Source: CAZRNB01 sp964601355 (GTDB lineage: Bacteria; Planctomycetota; Phycisphaerae; Sedimentisphaerales; Anaerobacaceae). From it: a DNA stretch of 28,969 nt. The stretch covers positions 1 to 28,969 of the forward strand of contig CAZRNB010000024.1 in NCBI GenBank assembly GCA_964601355.1. The letters run 5' to 3'. Both the position numbers and the translations under genes were made by a program. Within the stretch, counting starts at the first letter, position 1. Every line of letters begins with the position of its first letter. This document shows positions 8,852 to 15,920 of this stretch, one piece after another. The notes under the pieces are model-generated. The model was not told the origin of the DNA. It was given only the letters and a program-made list of their open reading frames with translations, and made no database searches.

Positions 8852-10225
8852 ATGAAACAGTCAATGATTCAAAAACTCATCGTAGTCGTTACGCTGACTA
8901 TTACATCAACTTTCTGTACTGTATGTTGTGCGGACAATCCGATCGTGCAGACCCTTTACACCGCCGATCCGGCTCCGATGGTGCATGACGGGGTGTGTTA
9001 TATGTATACCAGCCACGACGAAGACATAATCGTGCGTAACTTCTTCACCATGAATGACTGGCGGTGCTATTCTACCACTGACATGGTCAATTGGACCGAC
9101 CTCGGTTCGCCGTTATCCTATGAAGATTTTGAATGGGCCCGCAGTAATTCCTCCTGGGCCGGTCAGTGCATGCCCCGAAATGGTAAATTTTATTTCTATG
9201 TTCCAATTAATCAAAAATCAGGTGGAAATGCCATTGGAGTTGCGGTAGCCGATAGCCCTGAAGGACCGTTTCGCGATGCCATCGGAAAGCCGTTACTTAC
9301 CGGATATGGATATATCGATCCTACGGTGTTTATCGACGACGATGGACAGGCGTATCTGTATTGGGGCAATCCTAAACTCTTATACGTCAAGCTGAATGAG
9401 GACATGATCTCCTATTCCGGTGAGGTTATCGAGGTACCCCTGACAACCGAAAGTTTTGGCGTTCACAGCAAGGATGATCGACCGACCCGGTATGAGGAAG
9501 GTCCCTGGCTGTATAAACGCAACGATTTGTACTATATGGTATTCGCCGCCGGTCCGATATCCGAACACATTGCCTATGCTACAGGTACTACAGCGACGGG
9601 ACCCTGGACGTTCCGTGATACCATTATGCCGACGCAGGGAAGAAGCTTTACCAACCATCCGGGACTCATTGATTATAAGGGAAATTCCTACTTTTTCTAT
9701 CACAACGGCGCATTGCCGGATGGTGGCGGTTTTCATCGTTCGGTTTGTGTTGAACAGTTTGAGTACAATGAAGACGGTACCATCCCGATGATTAATATGA
9801 CCAAAGCGGGGGCGCCCCAGATCGGCACTCTAAATCCATATGTAAAAACGGAAGCCGAAACGATTTGCTGGGCATCGGGCGTTGAAACGGAAAAAAGCAG
9901 CGAAGGGGGAATGAATGTCTGCGATATCGAAAACGAAGATTATATTAAGGTTAAAGGCGTTGATTTCGGCAAGGGGGCAGCATCCTTTGAAGCCCGGGTT
10001 GCCTCAGGAACGAATGGCGGAAACATTGAGATTCGGCTCGACAGCCCGACGGGGCAACTGGTGGGAACCTGTGCGGTTTCCGGCACTGACGGTTGGCAAA
10101 ACTGGGAAACCAAGGGTTGCACGGTTAATGGAGCCGCCCAAGTACACGACCTGTATCTGGTATTCACTGGTGAAAGCGGTCTGCTATTGAACTTCAATTG
10201 GTGGAAATTTGATTCGATAAAATAA
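8852..10225 (+). CDS. GH43 family hydrolase with C-terminal CBM6, exported
   Basis: 457 codons from ATG 8852. An ATG at 8840 sits inside the ribosome-site sequence AGGATGG, so the later start fits better. Signal peptide MKQSMIQKLIVVVTLTI... ends near CCADNP. The catalytic propeller shows the clan GH-F triad: TADPAPMVHDG (Asp39, base), YIDPTVFIDDDG (Asp156, pKa modulator) and YEEGPWLYKR (Glu216, acid). The last ~125 residues (TEAETICWASG ... NFNWWKF) form a CBM6 module that binds xylan-type chains. Likely activity is beta-xylosidase or arabinofuranosidase, which sequence alone does not separate. Base composition is visibly less GC-rich than the four upstream hydrolase genes, suggesting a separate origin within the cluster. 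Confidence 0.92.
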   Translation: MKQSMIQKLIVVVTLTITSTFCTVCCADNPIVQTLYTADPAPMVHDGVCYMYTSHDEDIIVRNFFTMNDWRCYSTTDMVNWTDLGSPLSYEDFEWARSNSSWAGQCMPRNGKFYFYVPINQKSGGNAIGVAVADSPEGPFRDAIGKPLLTGYGYIDPTVFIDDDGQAYLYWGNPKLLYVKLNEDMISYSGEVIEVPLTTESFGVHSKDDRPTRYEEGPWLYKRNDLYYMVFAAGPISEHIAYATGTTATGPWTFRDTIMPTQGRSFTNHPGLIDYKGNSYFFYHNGALPDGGGFHRSVCVEQFEYNEDGTIPMINMTKAGAPQIGTLNPYVKTEAETICWASGVETEKSSEGGMNVCDIENEDYIKVKGVDFGKGAASFEARVASGTNGGNIEIRLDSPTGQLVGTCAVSGTDGWQNWETKGCTVNGAAQVHDLYLVFTGESGLLLNFNWWKFDSIK

Positions 10226-10405
10226 GACAAGACGGCATGATACGATATATGTAATAACCAAATAATCAGAAAAGAATAACACGAAACAGAGTGAGGTATT
10301 ATTGATTGTGAAAGCTAAGATATCGCTTACAGTCCTTATATTGCTTCAAGGAATTTATAAGGGACGTTTACCGAATGGCGGGATATCAAGCATGTTAGGA
10401 AATCT

Positions 10406-10563
10406 GGTGGACAGCGGGGCTGTTGAAAAAGGTGAGATTGCTTCGTCGCTACGCTCCTCGCAATGACACAAAGTGTGTTTTCAGGTCATTGCGAGCGATT
10501 TGAAGAATCGCGCGGCAATCTCAAATGTTGCTTTGGGACTTTTTCAACAGCCCCACAGCCACC
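10406..10563. repeat. 158-bp inverted-repeat (REP/MITE-like) element
   Basis: The outer arms are GGTGG...GGGGCTGTTGAAAAA (10406-10430) and TTTTTCAACAGCCCC...CCACC (10540-10563). Inside lie two facing copies of a GTCATTGCGAG...GCAATCTC sequence (about 10433-10466 on the minus strand and 10486-10522 on the plus strand). Such CATTGCGAG/GCAATCTC palindromes are dispersed in many bacterial genomes. There is no coding capacity, so it would depend on a transposase elsewhere. Confidence 0.75.
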
Positions 10564-10740
10564 TGTTTTTGTAGTGTAGTGATTTAGGGTCAAATCTTTT
10601 TTTACAACCTCGCCAGCCTATGGCTTGTCGCTCGCCGCCGCAAAGCGTTATGGCGTAGCGGGGCAGCGCAAACCCAGCAGGTCATTTGATTTTATTTCAC
10701 CTCTAAAGGAGAACTCCACCAGCTTCACTTGAAGTAAAAT

Positions 10741-10762
10741 GGTGGGGCAAGCCCCACCCTAC
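10741..10762. repeat. GTAGGGTGGGG-type short palindromic repeat
   Basis: GGTGGGGCAAGCCCCACC is followed by CTAC. The reverse complement matches 23114-23132, inside the HAD gene, showing that the same repeat family occurs both between and within genes in this window. Confidence 0.7.
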
Positions 10763-10814
10763 CAAAACAAATCTACTTTGTATTTGACCTAAACAAGCAA
10801 AAATAAAAAATTGC

Positions 10815-10848
10815 TCATACGTAAAGCGCGTACGCGCTTTACGTATGA
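10815..10848. repeat. Perfect 34-bp palindrome
   Basis: The half-site TCATACGTAAAGCGCGT is followed immediately by its exact reverse complement with no spacer. It would extrude as a cruciform or form a long RNA hairpin. There is no T tract on either side, so it does not resemble an ordinary terminator. Confidence 0.9.
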
Positions 10849-11006
10849 AGAGTGTATAAACTATTTATATAAAGAACAATTTGACCGTCGAAGGTAAATT
10901 CGTTGGCCAGCCTTCGCATCTCTCGATTCGGGCGAGCATAGCTGGGTCAGTACGATTTTATCGTACCCTACGTTCCTCTAAAATTCTTGATTCATAAAAC
11001 AGTCCA

Positions 11007-11028
11007 TAAGTATATACGCATATACTTA
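11007..11028. repeat. AT-rich hairpin repeat, copy 1
   Basis: Arms TAAGTATAT and ATATACTTA around a 4-nt ACGC loop, preceded by ACAGTCCA. The second copy lies 271 bp downstream. Confidence 0.85.
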
Positions 11029-11093
11029 TATACTCTTGTGACCCAATTCGTGTAATCTTTGTAATCCATTAACAAAATTAAATCGTCGCATAA

Positions 11094-11216
11094 ATTGAAG
11101 CCGAGCAGAAAATCGTTAACGAGAACAAACAGCTAATCGAAATCTTTCAAAACAAAATCTCCGATTCTATCGCTATCTTTCAAAACAAAATCTCCGATTC
11201 TATCGCTGCTCTATGA
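11094..11216 (+). pseudogene. Remnant of restriction-modification protein C-terminus (1)
   Basis: In frame from 11094, just after a stop at 11091-11093, the translation contains IEAEQKIVNENKQLIEIFQNK and ISDSIA, then a repeat of IFQNKISDSIA and a stop (TGA 11214-11216). This pattern is typical of the last residues of type I/IIG DNA methyltransferases and their specificity segments. No start codon or upstream domain is present, so this is debris, not a gene. Confidence 0.65.
11142..11207 (+). repeat. 33-bp tandem duplication
   Basis: Two adjacent identical 33-bp units (11142-11174 and 11175-11207), each encoding IFQNKISDSIA in the remnant frame. An in-frame 11-codon slippage duplication. Confidence 0.92.
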
Positions 11217-11277
11217 GCTTAAAAATCTCGCGCACCGAATACCTCAATCTAAAATACTTGTTTCTTAAGACAGTTCA

Positions 11278-11299
11278 TAAGTATATACGCATATACTTA
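11278..11299. repeat. AT-rich hairpin repeat, copy 2
   Basis: Same 22-bp hairpin as at 11007-11028, preceded by the near-identical ACAGTTCA and followed by TATA, so the shared block is over 30 bp. It lies just before the second restriction-modification remnant. Confidence 0.85.
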
Positions 11300-11311
11300 T
11301 ATAGTGATTCC

Positions 11312-11398
11312 CAATTGCAAAAAGAAAACAAAAAACTCATCAAAATCTTTGAGCAGAAGATAAAGGACACAATCGCCGAAGTCTGGGGCGAGAAATAG
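11312..11398 (+). pseudogene. Remnant of restriction-modification protein C-terminus (2)
   Basis: The translation contains QLQKENKKLIKIFEQKIKD and TIAEVWGEK, then stop. It parallels the remnant at 11094-11216 (ENKxLIxIF..KIxDxIA) and has the VWG ending seen in full-length relatives. An open frame from ATG 11213 exists, but its first ~30 codons run through the hairpin repeat and show no protein character. Confidence 0.6.
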
Positions 11399-11465
11399 CA
11401 AATTAACGTGACGATTTCCGCCTTTTATTTCTGAAATTTTGCTTGAAAATTAAGCCATTTTTTTG

Positions 11466-11494
11466 TTGAATATTGTTTGGAATTATGTTAAAAT
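11466..11494 (+). promoter_or_regulatory. Possible sigma-70 promoter
   Basis: TTGAAT (11466-11471), a 17-bp spacer, then TAAAAT (11489-11494). The nearest gene downstream, nnrE, is about 390 bp away past repeats, so this may be a chance match in AT-rich DNA. Confidence 0.25.
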
Positions 11495-11882
11495 ACTTGT
11501 ATGTTTGCCAGCAGGCAAATGTAAACCGCCCGTAGGCGGAGATAAATAGACATTTCAGATTGCATGTCTGTAAGCCAAAGCGTGGCACGGCCTTTAGGGC
11601 CAGAAGGCCCAGTCAAATTTAGAGTCATTAGTGAATGGTCAATAACCAATTACCAGTTACCAATAACCAATATATGAGCTATTATGCAAAACAAAGCCAA
11701 TTTGCTTGATAATCAAATGAATGTAAGCCCCATTATAACAAAGGATTATGAAAATGAAATCGTCTTCGTGCTCTAAAAAAACAAACCCAAACAAAGCCAA
11801 TTTCGAACGTGGCCTTGATAAAATGGGGCATCACGAGTGAGCACAGTTGAAGTGGTGAGTTTAGAATGTACAATAGGCCATT

Positions 11883-12626
11883 ATGAAGAAATATTCTTTG
11901 GATAAGAAATGTCTTGTGATGACGAGGGACGAGGTTCGGGCGTTTGATTCTTGGACGATAAATACGCTCGGAATGCCGGGCGTTGTCTTGATGGAAAACG
12001 CAGGCCGAAGCTGCGCCGAATTAATCAAGGACAAGCTCGCCGGTGTTGCTAAGCCGAAGGCCTGCCCGCCGTACTCTTTGGGCAGGCGGGTTTGCATATT
12101 TTGCGGCACAGGAAACAACGGCGGCGATGGATTTGTAATCGCCAGGCACTTACTAAACAGCGGCTATAAAGTCACCATAGTTATATGCGGAGACCAAAAC
12201 AAAATCAAAGGCGATGCAAAGGTGAATCTGGATATTTTAGAGCGGATGGGACAGCCCATCGAACAGCTAAACTTAATGGATAAAGGTATCTCTTTACTCG
12301 TTAAAAACTTCGCAGATGGGGCTGATATAATTGTGGATGCACTTTTCGGCACAGGTTTAAACGGCCGGTTAAGCGATGAATACAAGCAGCTGGTCGAAAG
12401 CATAAACGCCCAGGGTCGCCCCATTTTGGCTGTAGATATTCCGTCGGGCCTGGATTGTGATACGGGTGAGCCGCTCGGCGCAGCAATTAGAGCAACATGG
12501 ACCGTGACATTCGTTGCGGCGAAAAAAGGCTTTACAGTCTCGCGCAGCACTACTCAATATACCGGAGAGATTTTTGTCGCCTCGATTGGTATAGAGCCAG
12601 ACTCAATTCTAAATTCTAAATGCTAA
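11883..12626 (+). CDS. nnrE: NAD(P)H-hydrate epimerase, single-domain
   Basis: 247 codons from ATG 11883; no clear ribosome site, and ATG 11919 (MTRDEVRAFD) is an alternative start. The protein matches the YjeF N-terminal domain: FCGTGNNGGDGFVIARHL (74-91), DALFGTGLNG and LAVDIPSGLDCDTGEP. It interconverts R and S forms of damaged NAD(P)H hydrates so that the dehydratase NnrD can repair them; the NnrD kinase-like domain is absent here and must be encoded elsewhere. Residues ~58-69 (PKACPPYSLGRR) do not fit the family at this point, where the usual chain runs straight into the RVCIFCG strand. That insert is encoded by a GC palindrome (12060-12090), so a repeat element appears to have entered the gene without breaking the frame. 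Confidence 0.92.
   Translation: MKKYSLDKKCLVMTRDEVRAFDSWTINTLGMPGVVLMENAGRSCAELIKDKLAGVAKPKACPPYSLGRRVCIFCGTGNNGGDGFVIARHLLNSGYKVTIVICGDQNKIKGDAKVNLDILERMGQPIEQLNLMDKGISLLVKNFADGADIIVDALFGTGLNGRLSDEYKQLVESINAQGRPILAVDIPSGLDCDTGEPLGAAIRATWTVTFVAAKKGFTVSRSTTQYTGEIFVASIGIEPDSILNSKC
12060..12090. repeat. Palindromic element inside nnrE
   Basis: GCCTGCCC (12060-12067) pairs with GGGCAGGC (12080-12087) around a 12-nt loop; CCGCC and GGCGGG flank the inner and outer ends. It codes for the atypical ACPPYSLG insert in NnrE. A related hairpin with CCGCC/GGCGG arms lies in non-coding DNA at 11526-11540. Confidence 0.65.
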
Positions 12627-12633
12627 ATGCTTT

Positions 12634-12820
12634 GTAGAAAACAGGTCAGAACGTCATTTCCACCGAGAGGTGTCCTGTGGAGAGCGAGCCGATTCATCCT
12701 TCGCAGTAGCCTTGCTACGGAGAATGGAAGGCGAGTCGAGAAATCTACTAAAAAGCAGATTTCTCCACTTCGTCCCGATGAATCGGGACTTCGGTCGAAA
12801 TGACAGAGGGTCTTTTCTAC
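12634..12820. repeat. 187-bp inverted-repeat element between convergent genes
   Basis: Ends GTAGAAAA (12634-12641) and TTTTCTAC (12813-12820). Next to them lie GTCATTTCCACCGA and TCGGTCGAAATGAC, and an inner hairpin GAGAAATCT/AGATTTCTC (12738-12765). The flanks share a CTAAATTCTAAA-like sequence that may be a target duplication. GTCATTTCGACCGAAG palindromes of this sort are dispersed repeats in other bacteria. Lying between two converging genes, it could also end transcription from both sides. Confidence 0.65.
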
Positions 12821-12836
12821 GGAGTAAATTCTAAAT

Positions 12837-14282
12837 TCAAAACGCCCCCGCTTTAACAGCCTGTCCTTTATAACCTATAAAGTAGAGAAATCTATCGTAT
12901 GTAAATACAGGCACCATTAACTTTTGTGCAGTGTCTTGGGCCTCTTTGTAACGATTAAACCTTTGCATCGCAGCATCGTATTTTTCGTTGGCCATTGGAT
13001 TTGCATCCAGCTCTTCGGGAGTCGGCTTAGGCGGGACCTGCGGCTGAGCGCCAAGAATCAGAAAATCCGTGTCGAAGGAAACGTCATCAGCCACTTTACC
13101 ACCCCATTTTACGACAAGCGTTTTTATCTTATCGACAGAATTGCGATCGATAGCTCCATTGCCGTCAAGGTCAAATTCGCCGGCGACCACGAAGATATTT
13201 GTTTTGTTACTATCCCAAACCAGATTCGCAACAATATCATTCACTGCGATGGGATTTTTTTTCTGTGATTGTATAATCCTCGCCGATGAGACCTTTTCCG
13301 TGACGCTGAAAACCTCAACCTCCGCTTTTCCCTTGCCATCCCTCGGCATAGGCGCATTTCTGTCATAAACCGAGAAGGTTAAGCCCGGATAAACGTGATC
13401 ATCGGACCCGATATTCAAAAAGACTGCCGATGCCTGGTCATCAATCAATATGACGTTGCCGTCGGGCTGATATGCCGCCACCTCATTGTCGGCTGAAGGC
13501 TTGATCTGCTGGAGCTCTTTTAAGGCACGCTCCATCCTGTCCCGCGCCATATTCAGCTCCGCCTGTGTTTTTAGGAGCTCGTCATTTGTCCTTTTATGAT
13601 TTGCCGTTTCCTGCTCTAACTGATTTGACAGCAGGCCTACCCGCTCTTCAGATGTTTTTGCCATTAATTGCTTAAGCTCATCGTATTTTTGCGTAACTTC
13701 GGTCATCTGCTGATGGTATTTTTCTTTTTCATCTTCCAATTGTTTTTCTTTTTTCTGCGTTTCCGCCATTGCATCGTCAAAACGTTGTCGCAGCTCGGCA
13801 AGCTGTTGTGCAAAATTGGCTCTTCCTTCCATTGTGCGATCCAACTCAGCTTTCAGCTTCTCCGCTATCGGCACTAATCCGGCTGTATTGGGATCGATGT
13901 TTTGCCCAAAATGCTCGCCGGCAAGCCTTAATACATCAGCGATTTTTTTATCAACTGTTTCGATTTTGACCTCAGCAGAGGTATCTCCAAGCGAGCCGAG
14001 CGGTCCTAAGATTACTGCTACGGCCTTATCAAGGTAGTCAACCATCTGACCTATATAGGTTTGGCCGGTTTTAAGTGAGCCAATAATCTTTCCTCTGTCC
14101 CGCCAATCTCCGTTGGTCACCATTTCTGCGAGATTGCGCTGTGCTTCCTGTGCCTTTCTACTCTGGTCTTCAAATTTCACATAGAAGATAACCGCTAGAG
14201 CAGTGGCGACGACAAAAAGCCCAACAAAGGTTACGACGGAGTAGAGCATAGCACTACTTTGCTGTCTTTTGCCTGCTGGCAT
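12837..14282 (-). CDS. Membrane-anchored coiled-coil protein with BRCT-like C-terminal domain
   Basis: 481 codons; the minus-strand ATG (14282) is preceded by GAGGAGT. One membrane span at ~12-34, a helical region (40-130), a long coiled coil (~150-262), a small beta domain (~268-355, with VFLNIGSDDHVYPGLTFSVYD) and a segment at 361-412 that resembles a BRCT fold (NIFVVAGEF ... VVKWGGKV ... DTDFLILG). Within the last sits DLDGNGAID (371-379), reminiscent of a calcium-binding dockerin/EF-hand loop. I know of no assigned function; similar membrane coiled-coil proteins are typical of planctomycetes. Orientation suggests most of the chain lies on one side of the inner membrane. The domain calls are by eye. 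Confidence 0.8.
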   Translation of the reverse strand: MPAGKRQQSSAMLYSVVTFVGLFVVATALAVIFYVKFEDQSRKAQEAQRNLAEMVTNGDWRDRGKIIGSLKTGQTYIGQMVDYLDKAVAVILGPLGSLGDTSAEVKIETVDKKIADVLRLAGEHFGQNIDPNTAGLVPIAEKLKAELDRTMEGRANFAQQLAELRQRFDDAMAETQKKEKQLEDEKEKYHQQMTEVTQKYDELKQLMAKTSEERVGLLSNQLEQETANHKRTNDELLKTQAELNMARDRMERALKELQQIKPSADNEVAAYQPDGNVILIDDQASAVFLNIGSDDHVYPGLTFSVYDRNAPMPRDGKGKAEVEVFSVTEKVSSARIIQSQKKNPIAVNDIVANLVWDSNKTNIFVVAGEFDLDGNGAIDRNSVDKIKTLVVKWGGKVADDVSFDTDFLILGAQPQVPPKPTPEELDANPMANEKYDAAMQRFNRYKEAQDTAQKLMVPVFTYDRFLYFIGYKGQAVKAGAF

Positions 14283-14340
14283 GATAACACTCCTCAGATA
14301 TAAGAAAAAGCTAACTTTTTAAGGTGAAACACGATAATAT

Positions 14341-14369
14341 ATTATCGCCTTAAAAGCCCTTAAAGTCAA
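14341..14369 (-). promoter_or_regulatory. Sigma-70-type promoter for the coiled-coil gene
   Basis: On the minus strand TTGACT (14369-14364) is followed by a 17-bp spacer and GATAAT (14346-14341), 58 nt before the start codon. A perfect 16-bp palindrome CGATAATATATTATCG (14332-14347) covers the -10 box and the likely start site, which could be a repressor site. Confidence 0.6.
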
Positions 14370-14891
14370 CAAAAAAACTACGCATGGCCGTTTTTGGCAG
14401 CGTGGCATCATTTGTTCCCAGATTTCCTATAAAATATAATCAAATCGGCATTTTACATTTTTAATTTTTACTTTTCGCTATTCTTCGTTTTCCGCCTTAT
14501 GTCTTTATGCACTTTTTTATTGCCTTTTCCGACAATCACGCTAACAATAGCAATTGTGGCGGTGAGAGTTTCCATCTTGATTTGGCAGCAGACCTTTGGG
14601 CGAGCCGAACCAAAGTTTCGCAGGCGTCTTATATGGCCTGTCGAGAGCCTCGAGGTCGAACGAGTGGCGCAATGGTATTTGGGATATTATTCGGTTCAAT
14701 ATAAACAATGTTAGGTGAAAAGATGATGATGTTCTTCAAAACGAATGTCGAGCGCTTGGCCGAACGCACATCAAAACTTGCGTCTTTATCCTGTCTGACA
14801 CTGGCAGCGGAAAGAAAATACCTTGCCTATGCATTAGAGACATATCTGACTTTGTCTACTACCTGTCGAGGTTCATCTGAAAGGAGATTCG
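14370..14891. other. Gap without a supported gene
   Basis: Several short open frames occur here (for example from 14499 and 14708), but none has a ribosome site, recognisable domain or compositional support. The last 15 bases hold AAAGGAGATTCG, the ribosome site of the FRG-domain gene. Confidence 0.6.
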
Positions 14892-15815
14892 ATGAGGGTA
14901 ACAAAGGGAAAGATAAACTTGAAATTCGAAGAAATCAAAAGTGTTAAGGATGTGTTTGTTCGGTTCAAAGAGTTTCATGAGCAGAGCAAAAACTTCAAGA
15001 GGGTATGGATTTTTAGGGGACAAAAGTCTTTTGTTGATGATTCTAAAGGATTGTACAAACTTAGCACGACTCTTGAAAGATCGATTCTTGATTACGGAAA
15101 AGATCCGAAAATGGCTACCAAGATCGAGATGGGTCTATTCAGGAGATTCAAGAGACAAAGTGAAGTTCTTCTCAGACAATTTCCCCAGCCAGGAAATTAC
15201 ATGGAGTGGTTCGCTCTGATGCAAAATTATGGTGCCCCCACTCGATTGCTTGACTGGACGTACTCCTTCTTTGTAGGTCTGTACTTTGCTGTAGAAGACA
15301 TGAGCCATCATACAGATTGTGAGTTATGGGCGATTGATTTAAAATATCTCACCAAGAGGATACGCAGGATTTTCCCACGAAAGGCCGATCGGAGATGCGC
15401 TGAAGATGATCCTAACGCACAAGTGTATAAGAATTTTGAGTATATGTTTGTCAGAAATCCTAAAAGATATGTCTGTCCTATGAATCCTTACAAGTTCAAC
15501 GATAGATTGATAATTCAACAAGGTGTCTCTCTTTGTCCAGGTGATATCACGAAACCTTTCGCAGAAAATTTAGGTAGTCATTTCTCCAAACAAGTTGATC
15601 TGGACAATAATCTGAAGGTATTGAAGATAAACAAGAGCAATGAAGAGCTTAGGAAAGAAATACTACAAATCCTTTACAGGATGAATATCAGTAAAGCAAC
15701 TCTCTTTCCAGGTCTCGATGGTTTCGCAAAATCTCTCAGAGAATTGTTCGTCTTTCCCAAAGTGACAGACATGTTTCCAGCGGAAACAACTTATGTTAAA
15801 AAACATACTTGGTGA
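14892..15815 (+). CDS. FRG-domain protein
   Basis: 307 codons; ATG 14892 follows AAAGGAG. The motifs WIFRGQ (39-44) and ALMQNYGAPTRLLDWT (108-123) with LYFAVED (130-136) are the two signatures of the FRG domain (Pfam PF08867), named after the Phe-Arg-Gly motif. The biochemical function of this domain is not established to my knowledge; members are common in variable genomic islands, which suggests a role in conflict with mobile elements. The remainder (140-307) shows no domain I recognise; it is rich in Lys and aromatic residues and has no signal peptide or membrane span, so a cytoplasmic site is expected. AT-rich compared with the hydrolase genes. The AlbA_2 gene follows after 105 nt on the same strand. 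Confidence 0.85.
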   Translation: MRVTKGKINLKFEEIKSVKDVFVRFKEFHEQSKNFKRVWIFRGQKSFVDDSKGLYKLSTTLERSILDYGKDPKMATKIEMGLFRRFKRQSEVLLRQFPQPGNYMEWFALMQNYGAPTRLLDWTYSFFVGLYFAVEDMSHHTDCELWAIDLKYLTKRIRRIFPRKADRRCAEDDPNAQVYKNFEYMFVRNPKRYVCPMNPYKFNDRLIIQQGVSLCPGDITKPFAENLGSHFSKQVDLDNNLKVLKINKSNEELRKEILQILYRMNISKATLFPGLDGFAKSLRELFVFPKVTDMFPAETTYVKKHTW

Positions 15816-15860
15816 GGAAATCCAGAGGATGAAGGCAAAGAATTTACCCTCCAGCTTTCA

Positions 15861-15877
15861 GGAAATCTGGGGACAGC
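15861..15877 (+). repeat. AAATCTGGGGACAGC motif, copy A
   Basis: GGAAATCTGGGGACAGC, located between the FRG and AlbA_2 genes. Near-identical copies lie at 17281-17297 and 22183-22198, and a variant with one inserted T at 10398-10415. Confidence 0.85.
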
Positions 15878-15920
15878 ATAAACGGGAAAAATGATTGTGT
15901 CATTGGGGAGACGAGGTTAA

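Larger units (their letters stand above)
10226..11882. other. 1.66-kb gene-less, repeat-rich stretch
   Basis: No intact gene is supported. The stretch contains a 158-bp inverted-repeat element (10406-10563), short GC palindromes (10741-10762), a perfect 34-bp palindrome (10815-10848), a hairpin GTACGAT-TTT-ATCGTAC (10950-10966), two copies of an AT-rich hairpin, remnants of a restriction-modification protein, small hairpins at 11504-11519 and 11526-11540, and two copies of ACAAAGCCAATTT (about 11692 and 11790). It has the character of a landing site for small mobile palindromes between the sugar cluster and nnrE. Confidence 0.8.

Noticed and set aside
11142..11207. Tandem 33-bp units as a CRISPR array
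   Set aside because: Only two units with no spacers between them, and they are translated in frame with a protein tail; this is a slippage duplication.
11213..11398. 61-codon open frame as a small gene
   Set aside because: The first half runs through a hairpin repeat and only the last ~28 codons look like protein, matching a restriction-modification tail; treated as a remnant.
11403..11588. 61-codon minus-strand open frame
   Set aside because: Falls in repeat DNA, including the TTTGCC/GGCAAA and CCGCC/GGCGG hairpins, with no ribosome site or recognisable domain.
14499..14947. Short plus-strand frames before the FRG gene
   Set aside because: No ribosome sites or domain signals; the second runs into the FRG gene in another frame.
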